Assembly (NCBI GenBank): GCA_022836615.1 | Contig: MU405468.1 | Coordinates: 1-23,385 of the forward strand | DNA from: Annulohypoxylon bovei var. microspora | Taxonomy: Eukaryota; Ascomycota; Sordariomycetes; Xylariales; Hypoxylaceae | Length of the DNA stretch: 23,385 bases | Direction of reading: 5' to 3' | Shown here: positions 22,101 through 23,385 of the stretch, in pieces | Layout: each line of letters starts with the position of its first letter | How positions within the stretch are numbered: the first letter of the stretch is position 1 | Made by a program: the position numbers and the translations under genes | The notes under the pieces: model-generated | Seen by the model: the letters and a program-made list of their open reading frames with translations, nothing else | Told to the model about the DNA's origin: nothing | The model's database searches: none

Positions 22101-22105
22101 ATATT
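22101..22105 (+). repeat. Target-site duplication of copy C, right side (ATATT)
   Basis: Partner of GTATT at 15766-15770, one G-to-A change apart. Confidence 0.85.
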
Positions 22106-22750
22106 AACACATTAATTTACGCATTTATTTTATATTATATAAACGATATATTATAATAATCCGAAAATTTTAAATTTAAAAAGTTTTTAAATTTTTAAGT
22201 TTTATTATAATTATTATATTATATTTAAATTAAAATTAAAATATAAATAATTAAATCGTTTATTAAATGTATTAAATTTTAATATCGTTAAATATAATTA
22301 ATTTTATTATTAAATAAAATATATATAAAATATTATAATAAATATATATATCGATATATTATTAAAAAATATATACGGTATATAATAAAATATAATTAAT
22401 TTTTTTTCACCGTTTAAATTTATTTCATTTACATTAAATTTAATTTTATTACGACTTTTTAATTTAACGCATTTAAAATATAATAAATTATATAATTTAA
22501 TACATTTTTTCCTTCGAAATAATATATTAATAAAGCTTATAATTTTTTTTTATATTTTATTATTTCGTATATAACCGTTTTTATTAAATTCGCGCCGATT
22601 ATAATCCCCGAAATACCATTTCGTTAATTATAATATATTTAATTATATTATTTAATTAATTATAATTTTAATTTTTTTATAAAATTAATTGAAATTTAAT
22701 TATATTAAATTAAAGGTTTATAAGTATATTAATATTTATAAGCAATGTTA
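22106..22750 (+). pseudogene. Tnp2/CACTA-Plavaka-like transposase, 3' part
   Basis: Joined to the 15770 side across the insertion, the frame continues with only TAA breaks. The first 25 codons resemble a conserved fungal transposase block of the type Cys-Ala-Phe-x-Leu-x-Phe-x-Gly-Asp-Met-Pro-Gln-Gln; here Tyr-Ala-Phe-Ile-Leu and Asn-Asp-Ile-Leu, with both Gln codons now TAA (22154-22159). The frame stays readable up to the compositional border and crosses it to a TAG at about 22796. Whether the last codons (from 22742) are genuine transposase or read into a later insertion cannot be told. Confidence 0.6.
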
Positions 22751-22791
22751 GCCGCGCTGTATGCATGTCGCCGGTTTGCCGCGCTGTATGC
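22751..22791 (+). repeat. 14 bp direct repeat at the AT/GC border
   Basis: GCCGCGCTGTATGC occurs at 22751-22764 and again at 22778-22791, 27 bp apart. The first copy starts exactly where the AT-rich, mutated sequence stops. It may be part of the end structure of the palindromic element or a short duplication made when it arrived. Confidence 0.6.
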
Positions 22792-22803
22792 GGGGTAGCA
22801 AAA

Positions 22804-23383
22804 GGTACTTCAAGTCCCATACAAATCGCCATACAATTGAAGGTACCAGCAGCCCACGAAATTCAATCAATTCAACCTACTTTTCTCCCACACCCACCTA
22901 CAAGCTGTTGCAATCCCCCGTTTCCCACCCTTTCAATTCCAGGTCTCATTTTTTATAATTACACGATTAGATAGATCTCGAAAAGCGCGTTCGAATAAAC
23001 CAGCTTGCATGCCTTACAGCTTGCTGTGTGGCTGGCAAATCAGGTTGGAAGGTAATCGCATGTAAGGCAAGAAGGGTATCACGGGACCACCTTAGTAAAA
23101 AACTACTAGATGCACTCACTTTTCAACCTAATTTGCCACCCACACAGCTATTTTCAACAGATGCAACCTAGATCAATCGAAGGCGCGTTTCGAGATCTAT
23201 CTAATCGTGTAATTGTAAAAAAATAAGACCTGGAATTGAAAGGGTGGGAAACGGAGGATTGCAACAGCTTGTAGGTGGGTGTGGGAGCGCGTGGATTTTT
23301 CTAAGTTCAATTGAAGGTGCGCGCGGGGTGAGCATTGAAAATACATGTGTTTGTATGGCGATTTGTATGGCGGGGAAAGTACC
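22804..23383. repeat. Large imperfect palindrome (inverted-repeat / fold-back element)
   Basis: The left side and the reverse complement of the right side match over most of their length. The best arms are 22885-22989 and 23184-23287, about 105 bp with only a handful of differences. The outer arms share CATACAAATCGCCATACAA (22820-22838, and complement near 23350-23370), and inner parts share GTGTGGCTGGCAAATCAGG-like sequence (23024-23042, partner near 23130-23150). The middle holds a small hairpin, TAGTA (23093-23097) and TACTA (23104-23108). Base composition is near 50% GC and CpA/TpG are common, so there is no RIP signature. No coding sequence, telomere repeat or RNA gene was found. The right end is at or beyond the window edge. 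Confidence 0.85.
23093..23108. other. Small hairpin at the centre of the palindrome
   Basis: TAGTA, loop AAAAAC, TACTA. It lies a few bases from the symmetry centre calculated from the arms (about 23086-23094). It is short and may be incidental. Confidence 0.4.
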
Positions 23384-23385
23384 CG

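Larger units (their letters stand above)
1..22750. other. AT-rich isochore with RIP-like decay
   Basis: The whole stretch is made of A and T with scattered C/G, many of them in CpG. Where copies of one element can be aligned (A, B, C below), nearly all differences are C/T or G/A transitions, and coding frames are kept while CAA/CAG/TGG codons have become TAA. This is the pattern known for repeat-induced point mutation in filamentous ascomycetes. The composition changes sharply between 22742 and 22751. No intact host gene is visible inside. The RIP reading is an inference from the pattern; dinucleotide indices (TpA/ApT and CpA+TpG over ApC+GpT) were not computed. Confidence 0.9.

Noticed and set aside
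1..22750. A mitochondrial genome or a natively AT-rich nuclear genome
   Set aside because: Element copies differ by transitions only, frames are broken by TAA where Gln/Trp is expected, and normal composition starts abruptly at 22751. No mitochondrial genes or RNAs are present.
22761..22958. 65-codon ORF in the GC-balanced part
   Set aside because: It lies across the border repeat and the left palindrome arm, overlaps another ORF in a second frame, has no motif, and is not kept in the mirrored right arm. It reads as a chance ORF in normal-composition DNA.
22765..22974. 69-codon ORF in the GC-balanced part
   Set aside because: It overlaps the previous one in another frame with no start context, motif or family resemblance.
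22986..23000. GTTCGAATAA-like word as a Pol III B box of a tRNA or SINE
   Set aside because: There is no A box at a fitting distance, no cloverleaf, and the word is not conserved in the opposite arm.
22742..23385. Telomere or subtelomere end
   Set aside because: No TTAGGG-type repeats or other telomere units are present in either orientation.

Overview
The window looks like a piece of a filamentous ascomycete (Pezizomycotina) genome. Positions 1 to about 22,750 are an extremely AT-rich isochore, roughly 13-20% GC by eye. It is made almost entirely of dead transposable elements mutated in the manner of repeat-induced point mutation (RIP). Copies of the same element differ almost only by C-to-T and G-to-A changes, reading frames survive but are full of TAA codons, and many surviving C/G bases sit in CpG. 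The organism assignment rests on this RIP-like signature and on the element families; no host gene is visible and I cannot name a species.

Layout: (1) 1-4932, copy A of a Ty3/gypsy chromovirus: gag end with a decayed zinc knuckle, a junction region, pol (reverse transcriptase, RNase H, integrase, chromodomain), polypurine tract and 3' LTR. It runs off the left edge. (2) 4933 to about 7930, the pol of a second, distinct gypsy chromovirus (element D), whose start is cut off exactly where copy A ends. (3) About 7930-9692, unassigned AT-rich DNA with a degenerate repeat block and a strong C-over-G skew at its right end. (4) 9693-12839, copy B of the first gypsy family, missing everything upstream of its RT. 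(5) 12840-14048, unassigned AT-rich DNA with one unusually long open stretch. (6) 14049-15770 and 22106-about 22750, two halves of a decayed DNA-transposase gene of the fungal Tnp2/CACTA-Plavaka kind. (7) 15771-22100, copy C, a complete 6.33 kb gypsy element with two LTRs and a 5 bp target-site duplication, inserted into that transposase gene. (8) 22751-23385, an abrupt change to ordinary base composition with no RIP signature, holding a large imperfect palindrome (two inverted arms around a centre near 23,090) that runs off the right edge.

No intact gene, tRNA, rRNA or CRISPR array was found. The 84-codon ORF at 14049 is best read as a surviving piece of the transposase frame. The history that can be read is: a DNA transposon and element D were present first; the gypsy family (A, B, C) then inserted, C into the transposase and apparently A into D; everything was heavily mutated; the non-mutated palindrome at the right edge either arrived later or escaped.
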